Below, piece after piece: positions 1-8,381 of a stretch of DNA of 16,428 bases. The translations under genes were made by a program, and so were the position numbers. Under the pieces are notes generated by a model. The model had not been told where the DNA came from and did no database searches. It was given only the letters and a program-made list of their open reading frames with translations. This DNA is from OLB6 sp964525565 (GTDB lineage: Bacteria > Bacteroidota > Ignavibacteria > Kapaibacteriales > Kapaibacteriaceae): NCBI GenBank assembly GCA_964525565.1, contig CAZGHI010000051.1, positions 1 to 16,428 of the forward strand, read 5' to 3'. How positions within the stretch are numbered: the first letter of the stretch is position 1; each line of letters opens with the position of its first letter.

Positions 1-2110
1 GGTCGCCTTGTCGGCCGGAACGACCTCGCAACTGCCGATCTATGCGTCGGCTCTCGTGGCGTTCCGTGCCGATGATCACCAATCCGCCGGCTTCGCGTAC
101 AGAAGGTTCGAGTTTGATGTCCGTTCCGCGACCAGCCATATTGGTAGCGATTGTCACAGCCCCTTTCCGACCTGCATTCGCAACAATCTCGGCTTCTCTT
201 TGATGCTGTTTTGCATTCAGTACATTGTGCTGGATGTTAGCTCGTTTCAGCATCTTGCTTAGCAATTCCGACACCTCAACACTGGTTGTGCCAACAAGAA
301 CAGCTCTGCCTTGTTGTATGTGCTCACGAACACCCTCTACAACGGCGTTGTACTTTTCACGCTTCGTTCTGTAGATTAAATCATCAAGATCCTTACGGAC
401 GATTGTTTTATTTGTCGGGATCACCACAACATCAAGTTTGTAAATCTCCCAAAACTCCGCGGCTTCTGTTTCTGCAGTACCTGTCATACCGGCGAGTTTT
501 TTATACAGGCGGAAGTAGTTCTGAAGAGTTACAGTTGCAAATGTTTGTGTGTCTTGTTCAACAACAACCCCTTCTTTGGCTTCGATAGCCTGGTGCAGAC
601 CATCGGAGTATCGGCGACCCTCCAGGATGCGACCGGTAAACTCATCAACTATTTTGATTTTGCCGTCTTGAACAACGTACTCGTCGTCGCGCACATAGAG
701 GGTATAGGCGCGCAAAAGTTGATTTACGATATGAATACGTTCCGAACGCTCGGAGAACGTTCGGAGGAGTTCATCTCTTTGGAGTTGTTTTTCTTCTGCA
801 CTCAATGCGGAATTCGATTCAATGGCACTCATTTCGGTGCCGATGTCCGGGATGACGAACATGTTAGGATCTTCCTGCGTGGTAGCAAGAAGTTCTCTTC
901 CCTTTTCTGAAATATCAATTTGGTGATTGCGCTCGTCAACAGTAAAGTACAGCTCGTCGTCAATAACGGCCATGCGTGTACCTTGGTCTTTCAGGTATTC
1001 AAGCTCTGTATCGCGGAGCAGCTTCATGTTATCCGGGTCTTGAAGCAATTTCATGAGCCTACCGTGTTTAGGAATGCCACGGTGAGCACGCAGAAGATTT
1101 ACACCGGCCTGTGCAACATCTTCCTTTTTACCGGAAGCCAGAAGAGCTTCGGCTTCGGAGACAATGGTATTGATGAACTTAGATTGAACTTCTACAAGTC
1201 GTCGTACGCGCGGAACCATGTTAACAAAGGCCTGCTCTGTACTACCGGAGCTAACCGGTCCGCTGATAATGAGTGGTGTCCGTGCCTCATCAATTAACAC
1301 GCTGTCAACCTCATCCACGATGGCAAACCAATGTCCTCGTTGGACCATATCGTCGGCATTCGTTACCATGTTATCGCGCAGGTAATCAAAGCCGAATTCG
1401 TTATTGGTCCCATAGGTAATATCGGCTGCATAGGCCGGCTTCCGTGTTTGCGGTGGCATGGAGCTTTGGATGACATCGGTTGTTATCCCCAACATCGTAA
1501 ATAACGGAAGCATCCATTCACGATCGCGACGAGCAAGGTAGTCGTTTACCGTAACCAAGTGCACACCACGTCCGGGTAATGCATTTAGGTATAATGGAAG
1601 AGTAGCAACAAGGGTTTTACCTTCGCCCGTTGCCATTTCAGCAATTTTTCCTTGGTGGAGTACAATTCCACCAATGAGCTGGACATCGTAGGGAACCATG
1701 TCCCATGTTGTCTCGTGCCCAACCATGGTGTACGTATATCCTACCAGCCGCCTACAAGCTTCCTTTACCAGTCCATAGGCTTCAGGCAGGATCATGTTCA
1801 ATGCTTCCTGAATTGCCTCGTGCTGTTCTTTTGCATTTTCGTCCAGCCTTGCATACAAGTCAGTGCGTTCCGCATGGGTGATTGAGGTATCGGTACGCAG
1901 CCTTTCCTTGATGGCTGATTCTTCGTTTACCAGTTCTTGCACAGCTTCTTGTATGCGTTGCCGGAATTCATCCGTCTTGTTTCGCAACTCGTCGTTACTG
2001 AGCGATGAATACGAAGCCGCATACGAGTTGATCTCTGCTACAATCGGAAGAACGGCCTTAACATCTTTGTCGGACTTGGAGCCAAAAATGCTCCGTAAAA
2101 CCTTTAGCAT
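1..2110 (-). CDS. secA: Preprotein translocase ATPase SecA (C-terminal part outside window)
   Basis: SecA is the cytoplasmic motor that drives unfolded preproteins through SecYEG by ATP hydrolysis. About 703 codons are visible, starting at ATG 2108-2110 (MLKVLRSIFG). Walker A MATGEGKT is at residues 159-166, DEVDS (Walker B) at 266-270 and YGTNNEFGFDYLRDN near 233-247. Then come the preprotein cross-linking region and the second helicase domain, with MAGRGTDIKL and QLRGRSGRQGD at the window edge. The helical wing, scaffold and any zinc-binding tail lie beyond base 1. Walker A sits about 55 residues later than in E. coli SecA because of an insertion between residues 45 and 105. Such an insertion is typical of Bacteroidota-type SecA, which usually runs to about 1000 residues or more. 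No good Shine-Dalgarno precedes the ATG. The gene is divergent from the 2189-3558 pair. Identity is certain. Confidence 0.97.
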   Translation of the reverse strand, partial: MLKVLRSIFGSKSDKDVKAVLPIVAEINSYAASYSSLSNDELRNKTDEFRQRIQEAVQELVNEESAIKERLRTDTSITHAERTDLYARLDENAKEQHEAIQEALNMILPEAYGLVKEACRRLVGYTYTMVGHETTWDMVPYDVQLIGGIVLHQGKIAEMATGEGKTLVATLPLYLNALPGRGVHLVTVNDYLARRDREWMLPLFTMLGITTDVIQSSMPPQTRKPAYAADITYGTNNEFGFDYLRDNMVTNADDMVQRGHWFAIVDEVDSVLIDEARTPLIISGPVSSGSTEQAFVNMVPRVRRLVEVQSKFINTIVSEAEALLASGKKEDVAQAGVNLLRAHRGIPKHGRLMKLLQDPDNMKLLRDTELEYLKDQGTRMAVIDDELYFTVDERNHQIDISEKGRELLATTQEDPNMFVIPDIGTEMSAIESNSALSAEEKQLQRDELLRTFSERSERIHIVNQLLRAYTLYVRDDEYVVQDGKIKIVDEFTGRILEGRRYSDGLHQAIEAKEGVVVEQDTQTFATVTLQNYFRLYKKLAGMTGTAETEAAEFWEIYKLDVVVIPTNKTIVRKDLDDLIYRTKREKYNAVVEGVREHIQQGRAVLVGTTSVEVSELLSKMLKRANIQHNVLNAKQHQREAEIVANAGRKGAVTIATNMAGRGTDIKLEPSVREAGGLVIIGTERHESRRIDRQLRGRSGRQGD

Positions 2111-2145
2111 GGTGTAAGTATGAGTGAGCAAAACATAGGAAGGGG

Positions 2146-2164
2146 CGAAATTACCCTAATTTCG
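2146..2164. promoter_or_regulatory. Perfect inverted repeat in the divergent secA region
   Basis: CGAAATTA and TAATTTCG form a perfect 8-base dyad around CCC. It lies in the 78-base space between the secA start (2110) and the divergent GTG at 2189. A second dyad, CTAATT (2156-2161) with AATTAG (2171-2176), overlaps it and shares bases, so the two hairpins could not form at once. The sequence shows the symmetry. A role as operator or as an RNA hairpin in the secA leader is inference. No T-run follows on either side, so a terminator is unlikely. Confidence 0.4.
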
Positions 2165-2188
2165 AACACTAATTAGCGACGCAACGAC

Positions 2189-2437
2189 GTGACAGACAAC
2201 CTGAACGTGTACTCACCCGAGCATCTTCTGCTTCAGGCGCAATCAGCCGAAGAAAAACTTGGCTACAAGATTGTGCACTTTTTTGTTGATTCAAACGGAA
2301 CATTAGCACGAACACCCACACCCGTGCTAGGAACGTTTTACTACTCACCGTCGGGCGGCACACTTCGCGACGAGAACATGAATATCGTTCTGTACAGCGC
2401 CAAGTTTGATGTATTTAAAGGATTCGGTCGTTTGTGA
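2189..2437 (+). CDS. Unrecognised 82-residue protein coupled to cysteine desulfurase
   Basis: I do not recognise this protein. It begins at GTG 2189, the first possible start after an in-frame TAG at 2174-2176, and no clear Shine-Dalgarno is present. It is soluble in appearance, with no signal peptide, membrane segment or cysteine. A helical N-terminus (SPEHLLLQAQSAEEKLGYK) is followed by a probably beta-rich part containing LGTFYYSPSGGTLRDE and a C-terminal VFKGFGRL. Its stop TGA overlaps the GTG start of the cysteine desulfurase (GTGA, 2434-2437), the usual mark of translational coupling. This supports it being a real gene and hints at a role linked to the enzyme. That role is inference only. 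The competing ORF on the opposite strand lacks any such support. Confidence 0.6.
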   Translation: MTDNLNVYSPEHLLLQAQSAEEKLGYKIVHFFVDSNGTLARTPTPVLGTFYYSPSGGTLRDENMNIVLYSAKFDVFKGFGRL

Positions 2438-3558
2438 TTTACTTAGATAATGCCGCAACAACAGCGCTCGACCCTTTGGTACTGGAAGCAATGCTACCCT
2501 GGCTGACCAGCGAATATGGAAACGCTTCAAGCGTTCACGCAGCAGGCAGGCGTGCAAGAGTGGCGATTGAAAATGCCAGAGAAGAAATCGCTGCATCTAT
2601 TGGTGCACACCCGGCAGAGTTGATTTTTACCAGCGGAGGTACGGAGAGCAACAATACGATTATACGTGGGTGTGTTCAGGAGTCTGATCTTGCTCGTTAT
2701 GTGTACTGTGGGTCAACGGAGCACCATGCAGTTCTCGAGCCTATGCAGGCAATAGCAGATAAGGCGATAGGCAGCGGCATTCTACCTGTTGACGAGCGGG
2801 GGGAACTCAATTGGGACCACGTGGGAGCTGTTAACAGGTCGCAGACTCTGCTGATGTATGTAAATAACGAAACCGGATTCCTTCAGGATATTGTAAGGGT
2901 GCGTGAGCTCGCACCAGATGTATTGCTTCATACGGATGCCGTACAAGCATTAGGGAAGGTGCCTCTAAACCTTACAACGATGGGGGTTGACTTTGCATCA
3001 TTTTCAGCGCACAAGGTGCATGGTCCCAAAGGAATTGGAGCAATGTTTATTCGAAAGGGCATAGACTTTCCATCCATTCAGCGAGGTGGTGGACAAGAAA
3101 GAAATCGCAGGGCAGGAACCGAGCCGGTGGCACTTATTGTTGGCTTTCAGCATGCAGTTCGCCGAGCAATGACAGTTGGTGACAGCGCAAACCACACCAT
3201 GCGAGCATTGCGCAATAGATTGTGGGAACACATTAATCATCAATGCTCACCGGTTATATTAAATACAGTGCTGGATCAGTCAGCACCGCATATTCTTAAC
3301 GTTTCATTTCCCGATATCTCTATCGAGGATGCTGAGAGCATCATACAACTTCTTGATATTCATGGTTTGGCGGTAAGCAGCGGCAGTGCGTGTGTTTCCG
3401 GAAGTCAGCAGCCCAGCCACGTTCTTAAGGCTATGCACCGCAGCATGTTAGAATCGAAATCGTCGGTGAGGTTCTCGCTAAGTAACGTAACAACATCCGA
3501 CGAAATCGATCAGGCATCGGCAATATTAGAATCGGTTATCCGTGAAATGCGTGTGTAA
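2434..3558 (+). CDS. Cysteine desulfurase (NifS/IscS family, PLP-dependent)
   Basis: The enzyme takes sulfur from L-cysteine as a persulfide, releasing alanine, to feed Fe-S cluster assembly or tRNA/cofactor thiolation. The 374-residue protein opens with YLDNAATT, the family hallmark. H97 in STEHHAV, D168 and Q171 in HTDAVQ, and K194 in SAHKVHGPKGIG are the expected PLP-stacking, PLP-binding and Schiff-base residues. The catalytic cysteine is C320 in SSGSACVSGSQQPSHVL; this long-loop form is the group I (NifS/IscS) type. The C-terminal tail typical of housekeeping IscS, which docks IscU, is not evident. No iscU, suf or thiolase gene is nearby, so the acceptor is unknown. It starts at GTG 2434 inside the end of the preceding gene and is probably translated by coupling. 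Confidence 0.93.
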   Translation: MIYLDNAATTALDPLVLEAMLPWLTSEYGNASSVHAAGRRARVAIENAREEIAASIGAHPAELIFTSGGTESNNTIIRGCVQESDLARYVYCGSTEHHAVLEPMQAIADKAIGSGILPVDERGELNWDHVGAVNRSQTLLMYVNNETGFLQDIVRVRELAPDVLLHTDAVQALGKVPLNLTTMGVDFASFSAHKVHGPKGIGAMFIRKGIDFPSIQRGGGQERNRRAGTEPVALIVGFQHAVRRAMTVGDSANHTMRALRNRLWEHINHQCSPVILNTVLDQSAPHILNVSFPDISIEDAESIIQLLDIHGLAVSSGSACVSGSQQPSHVLKAMHRSMLESKSSVRFSLSNVTTSDEIDQASAILESVIREMRV

Positions 3559-3595
3559 ACACATATTTGATATCTACTTTACAGGGAGATAGAGG

Positions 3596-4243
3596 ATGAC
3601 TAGGATAATTGTTGCTGGTTGGTTTGTACTGTTCGCTTCTCTGCAATTGAGTGCGGGAACGGGCTTTCATGGGGTTGCCGGTGGTGCAAAGAAGTACACA
3701 TTAAATGACAAGGTCGGCGCAAACAACCTTCAATTCATAAGTGAAGCACCGTTAGAGAATATCACAGGAACTGCAAACGGAATATCTGGCGACTTTACGT
3801 TAGACCCTGCAAACCTCGAAGCCACCAAAGGGCTCATTACCGTTCAGGTGAAGTCCATGAAGACAGCAATCACAAAACGCGACGGCCACATGTACAGCAA
3901 CGTCTGGCTCGATGCTGAGAAGTATCCAACTATCTCCTATAATGTTACAGGCCTACAGAACATTAGTGTTAGTAGTGAAGGCGGTAAACATATTGCACGA
4001 GCTACAGCTATTGGAATGTTCACATGTCATGGTGTTACAAAGCCGTTGACGGCCACAGTTGAACTGCAGTTTTTACCGGAAAGCGACGAAACAAAAAAAC
4101 GAGCAACAGGCAATCTTGTAATGATTACGGCATCGTTCAACGTTAAACTGGCTGATTTCGATATTAAAGGCAAGGAGGGGTTAGTAGGTAGCAGTGTTGG
4201 CGAAATCATCAAAATCTCCGCCAAGCTGTTTGCACATTCTTAA
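3596..4243 (+). CDS. Exported YceI-family lipid-binding-like protein
   Basis: YceI proteins are small periplasmic beta-barrel, lipocalin-like proteins; characterised members bind polyisoprenoid or amphiphilic molecules. The 215-residue product has a signal peptide (hydrophobic residues 4-19, probable cleavage after LSA at 18-20). The YceI signature appears as DGHMYSNVWLDAEKYPTISY (96-115) and TCHGVTKPLTATVEL (143-157), and the C-terminal part GSSVGEIIKISAKL matches the last strand of the barrel. The start is set by purine-rich Shine-Dalgarno matches (AGGGAG 3583-3588, AGAGG 3591-3595) just before ATG 3596. It lies 37 bases after the cysteine desulfurase and 77 bases before a T9SS cargo gene on the same strand. 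The ligand cannot be read from sequence. Confidence 0.88.
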   Translation: MTRIIVAGWFVLFASLQLSAGTGFHGVAGGAKKYTLNDKVGANNLQFISEAPLENITGTANGISGDFTLDPANLEATKGLITVQVKSMKTAITKRDGHMYSNVWLDAEKYPTISYNVTGLQNISVSSEGGKHIARATAIGMFTCHGVTKPLTATVELQFLPESDETKKRATGNLVMITASFNVKLADFDIKGKEGLVGSSVGEIIKISAKLFAHS

Positions 4244-4305
4244 TACGCAGCGAAACTTTTCGTGAGGCTCCCTGTCAATATGGCTTCTTAATTGTTGCCA
4301 AAAAC

Positions 4306-4310
4306 AGGAG
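4306..4310 (+). promoter_or_regulatory. Ribosome binding site for the T9SS protein
   Basis: AGGAG stands 10 bases before GTG 4321. It decides this start, since the reading frame has no ATG just there and the GTG start gives a complete signal peptide. Confidence 0.6.
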
Positions 4311-4320
4311 CTAGTAACAC

Positions 4321-6765
4321 GTGAGAATACCAAGACTACTTTTGATGGGCATCGTTATCGTTGCCCATTGTTTGTTTTGTTCAACCGCTGCCGCTTACCC
4401 AAATGGGATAACCGGGCTATACCAGAATGGCTGTGGTGGAGGAACCTGCCATGGAGGTAATGCAAATGCCAATACCGTTCTCTCTCTAACAGGCTCCACC
4501 TCAGTGTACACAAATTCGGCTACAGAGTACACGTTCAGAGTTGCGAATGCAGGGCAAAACGCTGCCGGATTTAATCTTGCGATCTTGTCAGGTGCAGGAG
4601 CAAAGAGCGCAGCGTTTACCCCAGGCAACGGCATTCAAATGCTCAACAATGAGCTTACGCACACGAATGCGCAGGCATTTGCAGCAGGTGGCGCCAACTT
4701 CACGTTCACATGGACATCACCGGCAGCTCATGGTGTATATACCTTATATGCTGCAGGCAATGCCGTCAACAACAACGGCAATAGCGCAGGAGATGTGTGG
4801 AATCTGTATAGCACCCAGATCACAGTAAAGGGAGCTACTATTACCAACCCTACTGGTGCTACTGCATTTTGCGTTGGAGAGTCATTAAATATCACCTGGA
4901 CACAAACGGGGCTCGGAAACATTCGCATTGAACTGTCGAGCGACAACTTTGCGAACACAACAGTTGTAAACAACTCCATAGCTGCTAATACAGGACAGTA
5001 CAGTTACACGTTTCCAACATCCTTACCTTCAGCATCCACGTATATGATCCGTTTGGTCGAGGTTTCAACCGGAACAGAATTGGCACGAACGCTTGGATTT
5101 ACAGTGAGTGGCATGCCCGTTATTACAACGCAGCCAACCAATCAAACCGTCTGCGAGGGACGAGCCTTTCAACTGATTTGCGGAGCAACAGGGAAAGACC
5201 CAGTGTACCAGTGGAGGAAGGGAGGAACTAACATCCCAGGTGCCGTACAAGGAGTGTATAGTGTACCGAATGCAGTGGAGCAAGATGCTGGCGAGTACGA
5301 TTGTGTGGTTACATCATGTTCACAATCTGTAACATCACAAAAGGTAACAGTTACTCTTCAACAACGCCCCAAGATTACACAGTCCACCGTGGGTCCGATT
5401 GACACGTGCGAAGGTGCAAACATTACGCTAAATGTAACTGCAACTGGCGACGGCCTCACGTATGAGTGGTCAAAGAACGGTGTTATTATCCCCGGTGAAA
5501 ACTCGGCATCACTCGTATTAAATGGCATAACCGAACTGTCGGATGGAGATTATCGGTGTCGGGTTGTAGGTGTGTGCACACCTCCGGATACAACACCCAT
5601 TATCAAGATTAACGTGCTGGAAAAGCCCACCATCACCACACATCCTTCAGATGTTACCATCACCGTAGGCCAGACGCTAACATTAACCGTGAATGCAACT
5701 GGTGAGCAGCTTTCATACCAGTGGCTTCGTAATGGCGTACCCATACCGGGTGCAACCGAAAAAATGTTTACGAAAATATCAGCAGTCCGAAGTGATTCCG
5801 GCTCGTACACATGCGTAGTCTCCAACAAGTGTACCGAAGTTACCTCGGGATCAGCTCGGGTAACGGTAAACCCAACGAGTGGTCCAGGTGTGGTTGGTGT
5901 TAGCACTGATTCCATCGACTTTGGCAACATTGGCCTTTGTACTGGTGCTGACTCCGTTGTTCAGGGATTGGTACTCAATGAAGGTGGAACGCCAATTACC
6001 GTTACGGCAATTGCCACAACACCTCAGGCATCCATTCAGATTGTTCATCCGGATCTTCCATTTGTGATAGAGCCCGGGCAATCTCAGGCGGTAACGATTC
6101 GGCTCGCACCTCAGCAAGTAGGTCAACTGTCAGGTACCGTTGTGTTTACATCCACGGGTGGTGAAGCGTCAACCTCCATCGTTGCCACAATTGTGTCTGA
6201 CTTGGTTCCGGAAACGGATACACTAACCTTTGCACAAGGGGTTATCGACCATACCTTGTATGCCAGAATGCTTCCATTACAATGCGAACAAGCCTCTGTT
6301 ACCTCGATTCAATTAATCGGTGCCGGGGCATCTTCATTCTCGCTACGTAGTCACCCTACCACTCCTTTTACCATTGTTAAAAACGACGTACTCGAAGTTG
6401 GGATTGCAACGGCCTCTGAATCAGGTGAAGAAGCGATTCTTGCAATCGCAAGCACTGCAGGCACAGCACAGGTGGTTCTGCGGCGCGGCGATGTGTCCAG
6501 TGTACAAGAGTACACCGGCATTCCAGGGATGACAGTGGCTCCGAATCCAATGACGGAGGAGTTGTTTATAACCGTACCCGGTGACGGTATCGCTCACGTT
6601 CGTGTGTACTCGACACTAGGAACAGAGATTACGGCGTTAAGGGGCAGGGGAGCAATTCGATGGGATGCACGTGATGCATCGGGCCGGCGAGTTGCGCAGG
6701 GTGTATATGTGTTTGTGATTGAGCATGCAGGCTCGTCTGCACTCGTTAAGGTTCTGGTTCAGTAA
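4321..6765 (+). CDS. T9SS-exported protein with CX4CH site and three Ig-like domains
   Basis: This 814-residue protein is predicted to cross the inner membrane by Sec (signal peptide about 1-25, ending STAAA) and the outer membrane by type IX secretion. In order: an N-terminal domain (26-170) with NGCGGGTCHGG, holding a CX4CH motif at C38-C43-H44, resembling the 'choice-of-anchor V'/Reeler-like modules of Bacteroidota; a domain (171-264) resembling the Ser/Thr-rich Kre9/KNH-like module; and three Ig-like repeats (about 265-346, 350-433, 436-517), each with a QW or EW core and a YxC near the end. Two ASH-like 'choice-of-anchor D' segments follow (524-625 and, less clearly, 628-722). The T9SS type A sorting domain is at 736-814 (VAPNPMTEELFITV, then RVAQGVYVFVI). 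It is probably attached to the cell surface or released. Ligand and function are unknown; adhesion or surface electron transfer are guesses. Confidence 0.88.
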   Translation: MRIPRLLLMGIVIVAHCLFCSTAAAYPNGITGLYQNGCGGGTCHGGNANANTVLSLTGSTSVYTNSATEYTFRVANAGQNAAGFNLAILSGAGAKSAAFTPGNGIQMLNNELTHTNAQAFAAGGANFTFTWTSPAAHGVYTLYAAGNAVNNNGNSAGDVWNLYSTQITVKGATITNPTGATAFCVGESLNITWTQTGLGNIRIELSSDNFANTTVVNNSIAANTGQYSYTFPTSLPSASTYMIRLVEVSTGTELARTLGFTVSGMPVITTQPTNQTVCEGRAFQLICGATGKDPVYQWRKGGTNIPGAVQGVYSVPNAVEQDAGEYDCVVTSCSQSVTSQKVTVTLQQRPKITQSTVGPIDTCEGANITLNVTATGDGLTYEWSKNGVIIPGENSASLVLNGITELSDGDYRCRVVGVCTPPDTTPIIKINVLEKPTITTHPSDVTITVGQTLTLTVNATGEQLSYQWLRNGVPIPGATEKMFTKISAVRSDSGSYTCVVSNKCTEVTSGSARVTVNPTSGPGVVGVSTDSIDFGNIGLCTGADSVVQGLVLNEGGTPITVTAIATTPQASIQIVHPDLPFVIEPGQSQAVTIRLAPQQVGQLSGTVVFTSTGGEASTSIVATIVSDLVPETDTLTFAQGVIDHTLYARMLPLQCEQASVTSIQLIGAGASSFSLRSHPTTPFTIVKNDVLEVGIATASESGEEAILAIASTAGTAQVVLRRGDVSSVQEYTGIPGMTVAPNPMTEELFITVPGDGIAHVRVYSTLGTEITALRGRGAIRWDARDASGRRVAQGVYVFVIEHAGSSALVKVLVQ

Positions 6766-6790
6766 GCCACGTAGAAGATGATTCCATAAG

Positions 6791-6820
6791 AAAAGGGGTC
6801 GGAAAATTCCGACCCCTTTT
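6791..6820. terminator. Two-way intrinsic terminator
   Basis: A perfect stem GGGGTCGGAA (6795-6804) / TTCCGACCCC (6807-6816) is flanked by AAAA (6791-6794) on the left and a T-run (6817-6821) on the right. It therefore acts as a hairpin plus U-tract on both strands. It sits between the convergent ends of the T9SS gene (stop at 6765) and the glutamate dehydrogenase gene (stop at 6849), so it should end both transcripts. Confidence 0.92.
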
Positions 6821-6848
6821 TGTATTTCTAATGACGGCTTTTGATGTA

Positions 6849-8321
6849 CTACGGGAATATTCCGAGCAATTCGTACGACTGCCCGATTTTCGAGATGCTA
6901 TTCACGAAGGCAGCAGTGCGCATGTCGTTGTATCGTTTATCGGAACGCATTGTTTCCATGATAGCGTGGTAAGCGCCAATCATGGTGTCTTCCAGACCTG
7001 AATTCACAATGTCTTCTTCATCAGCGCCTCGTGCAACGATACCGCGCTCATGTATGCTCAGTGACTTGCCGGTTAGTCGCTCGATGGTATCAATAAGACG
7101 TGTATTTGAGCCTTCTTCAAATCTTTTGTCGAGCCGGCCGAATCGAACATGAGAGATGTTCTTGAGCCATTCAAAGTAGCTAACAATTACACCACCAGCA
7201 TTAACGTACATGTCGGGCATAACAAACGTGCCCTTCTTGAGTAAAATCTCTTCTGCGATGGATGTAACCGGACCATTTGCGCCCTCAACGATCATCTTAG
7301 CCTTAATGTTAGGTGCGTTTTCCTTGTAGATCTGTGATTCCAGAGCTGCCGGAACCAGAATATCGCATGGATATTCCAACACACTCAGGCCATTTTTTAC
7401 CGTTTTTGCTTTCGAGTAATTCGTAATCGAGCCGGTTTCAAAGCGATGAGCATTAAGTTCTTCAACATCAATACCCTTGTCGTTCACAACGGCACCATCG
7501 TACTCAATAATGCCGATGATTATTGCGCCACCTTCTTGCAAAAACTTTGCTGCATGGTAACCTACATTGCCAAAACCTTGCACAATGATCCTCTTGCCTG
7601 CAAGGCCGGTTGGCATCTTTAATCGCTTCATCAAGTCTTTGTCGTTAACAGCTTCGCGTGTTGCAAAAAAGAGACCCCGGCCTGTTGCTGCTGTACGCCC
7701 TCGTACACCACCCTGGCCAACGGGTTTGCCGGTCACACAGGCCAAAGCATTGATGTTATCCTTCTCAAACGTCTGATATGTATCAGCAATCCATGCCATC
7801 TCGCGAGGTCCGGTTCCATAATCCGGCGCAGGAACATCCGTGGAAGGTCCGATGAAATTTTTCTTGATCAATTCCACGGTATAACGTCGCGTAATGCGTT
7901 CCAACTCGTCAACCGAGTACTGTTTTGGATTGATTCTAATGCCGCCTTTTCCTCCGCCAAACGGAACGTCAACAACAGCACATTTGTACGTCATTAAAGC
8001 TGCAAGGGCTTCTACCTCTTGCTGATCTACCGTTTCTGCATAGCGAATGCCACCCTTGCACGGTAGCTTGTGGTGACTGTGTTCGGCACGCCAAGCCTGG
8101 ATTACCTGAACCTGGCCTTTGATACGCACCGGGTACTGCATGTAGTACACCGAGTTACATACCCTGATTTGATTAATCAAGCCGGGGGGGATGTTTACAA
8201 ACTTCGCTGCTTTGTCGAAGTAGTGGTTAACAGATGCCAGAAAGGGCTGCGATCCATGAGGAATGGCTACCGAGGATGCCGCTTTCGGCTTTTTGTTTGT
8301 GGTCTTTGAGCCAGAGGCCAT
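6849..8321 (-). CDS. Glutamate dehydrogenase (Glu/Leu/Phe/Val family, animal-like form)
   Basis: It catalyses reversible NAD(P)-dependent oxidative deamination of glutamate to 2-oxoglutarate and ammonium. From ATG 8321 it has 490 residues. A TTG four codons upstream (8333) would give 494, but the ATG is preferred. Numbered from the TTG, the family lysines are K93 (PCKGGIRY), K117 (MTYKCAVVDVPFGGGKGG) and K129, the active-site Asp is D171 in DVPAPDYGTG, and the Rossmann loop is GFGNVG (253-258). Many stretches, including MTYKCAVVDVPFGG, VTGKP and SYFEWLKN-SHV-GRL, look like mitochondrial-type animal GDH. The segment matching the animal 'antenna' region is about ten residues shorter. K/S contacts fit glutamate, though leucine or phenylalanine relatives cannot be fully excluded. 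It is last in a run with the aminotransferase and HPPD, 60 bases after hppD, and is followed by the two-way terminator. Confidence 0.93.
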   Translation of the reverse strand: MASGSKTTNKKPKAASSVAIPHGSQPFLASVNHYFDKAAKFVNIPPGLINQIRVCNSVYYMQYPVRIKGQVQVIQAWRAEHSHHKLPCKGGIRYAETVDQQEVEALAALMTYKCAVVDVPFGGGKGGIRINPKQYSVDELERITRRYTVELIKKNFIGPSTDVPAPDYGTGPREMAWIADTYQTFEKDNINALACVTGKPVGQGGVRGRTAATGRGLFFATREAVNDKDLMKRLKMPTGLAGKRIIVQGFGNVGYHAAKFLQEGGAIIIGIIEYDGAVVNDKGIDVEELNAHRFETGSITNYSKAKTVKNGLSVLEYPCDILVPAALESQIYKENAPNIKAKMIVEGANGPVTSIAEEILLKKGTFVMPDMYVNAGGVIVSYFEWLKNISHVRFGRLDKRFEEGSNTRLIDTIERLTGKSLSIHERGIVARGADEEDIVNSGLEDTMIGAYHAIMETMRSDKRYNDMRTAAFVNSISKIGQSYELLGIFP

Positions 8322-8381
8322 AGAACCGTCCAAAAGGTTTAGTGGTGTAGTTAATGTGTTGGTTTCTGTGGATATGGAGTA

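Noticed and set aside
2111..2188. A SecM-like leader peptide upstream of secA
   Set aside because: No open frame with a signal sequence or arrest motif precedes secA; the 78 bases are too short, and the next gene is divergent.
4252..4263. CGAAA-CT-TTTCG palindrome after the YceI gene
   Set aside because: The loop is only two bases, the stem is AT-rich and no T-run follows, so it is not a convincing terminator.
5550..5930. Minus-strand open frame of 126 codons inside the Ig-repeat gene
   Set aside because: It is antisense to the repeats and has Thr/Val-rich shadow composition, with no start context or motif.
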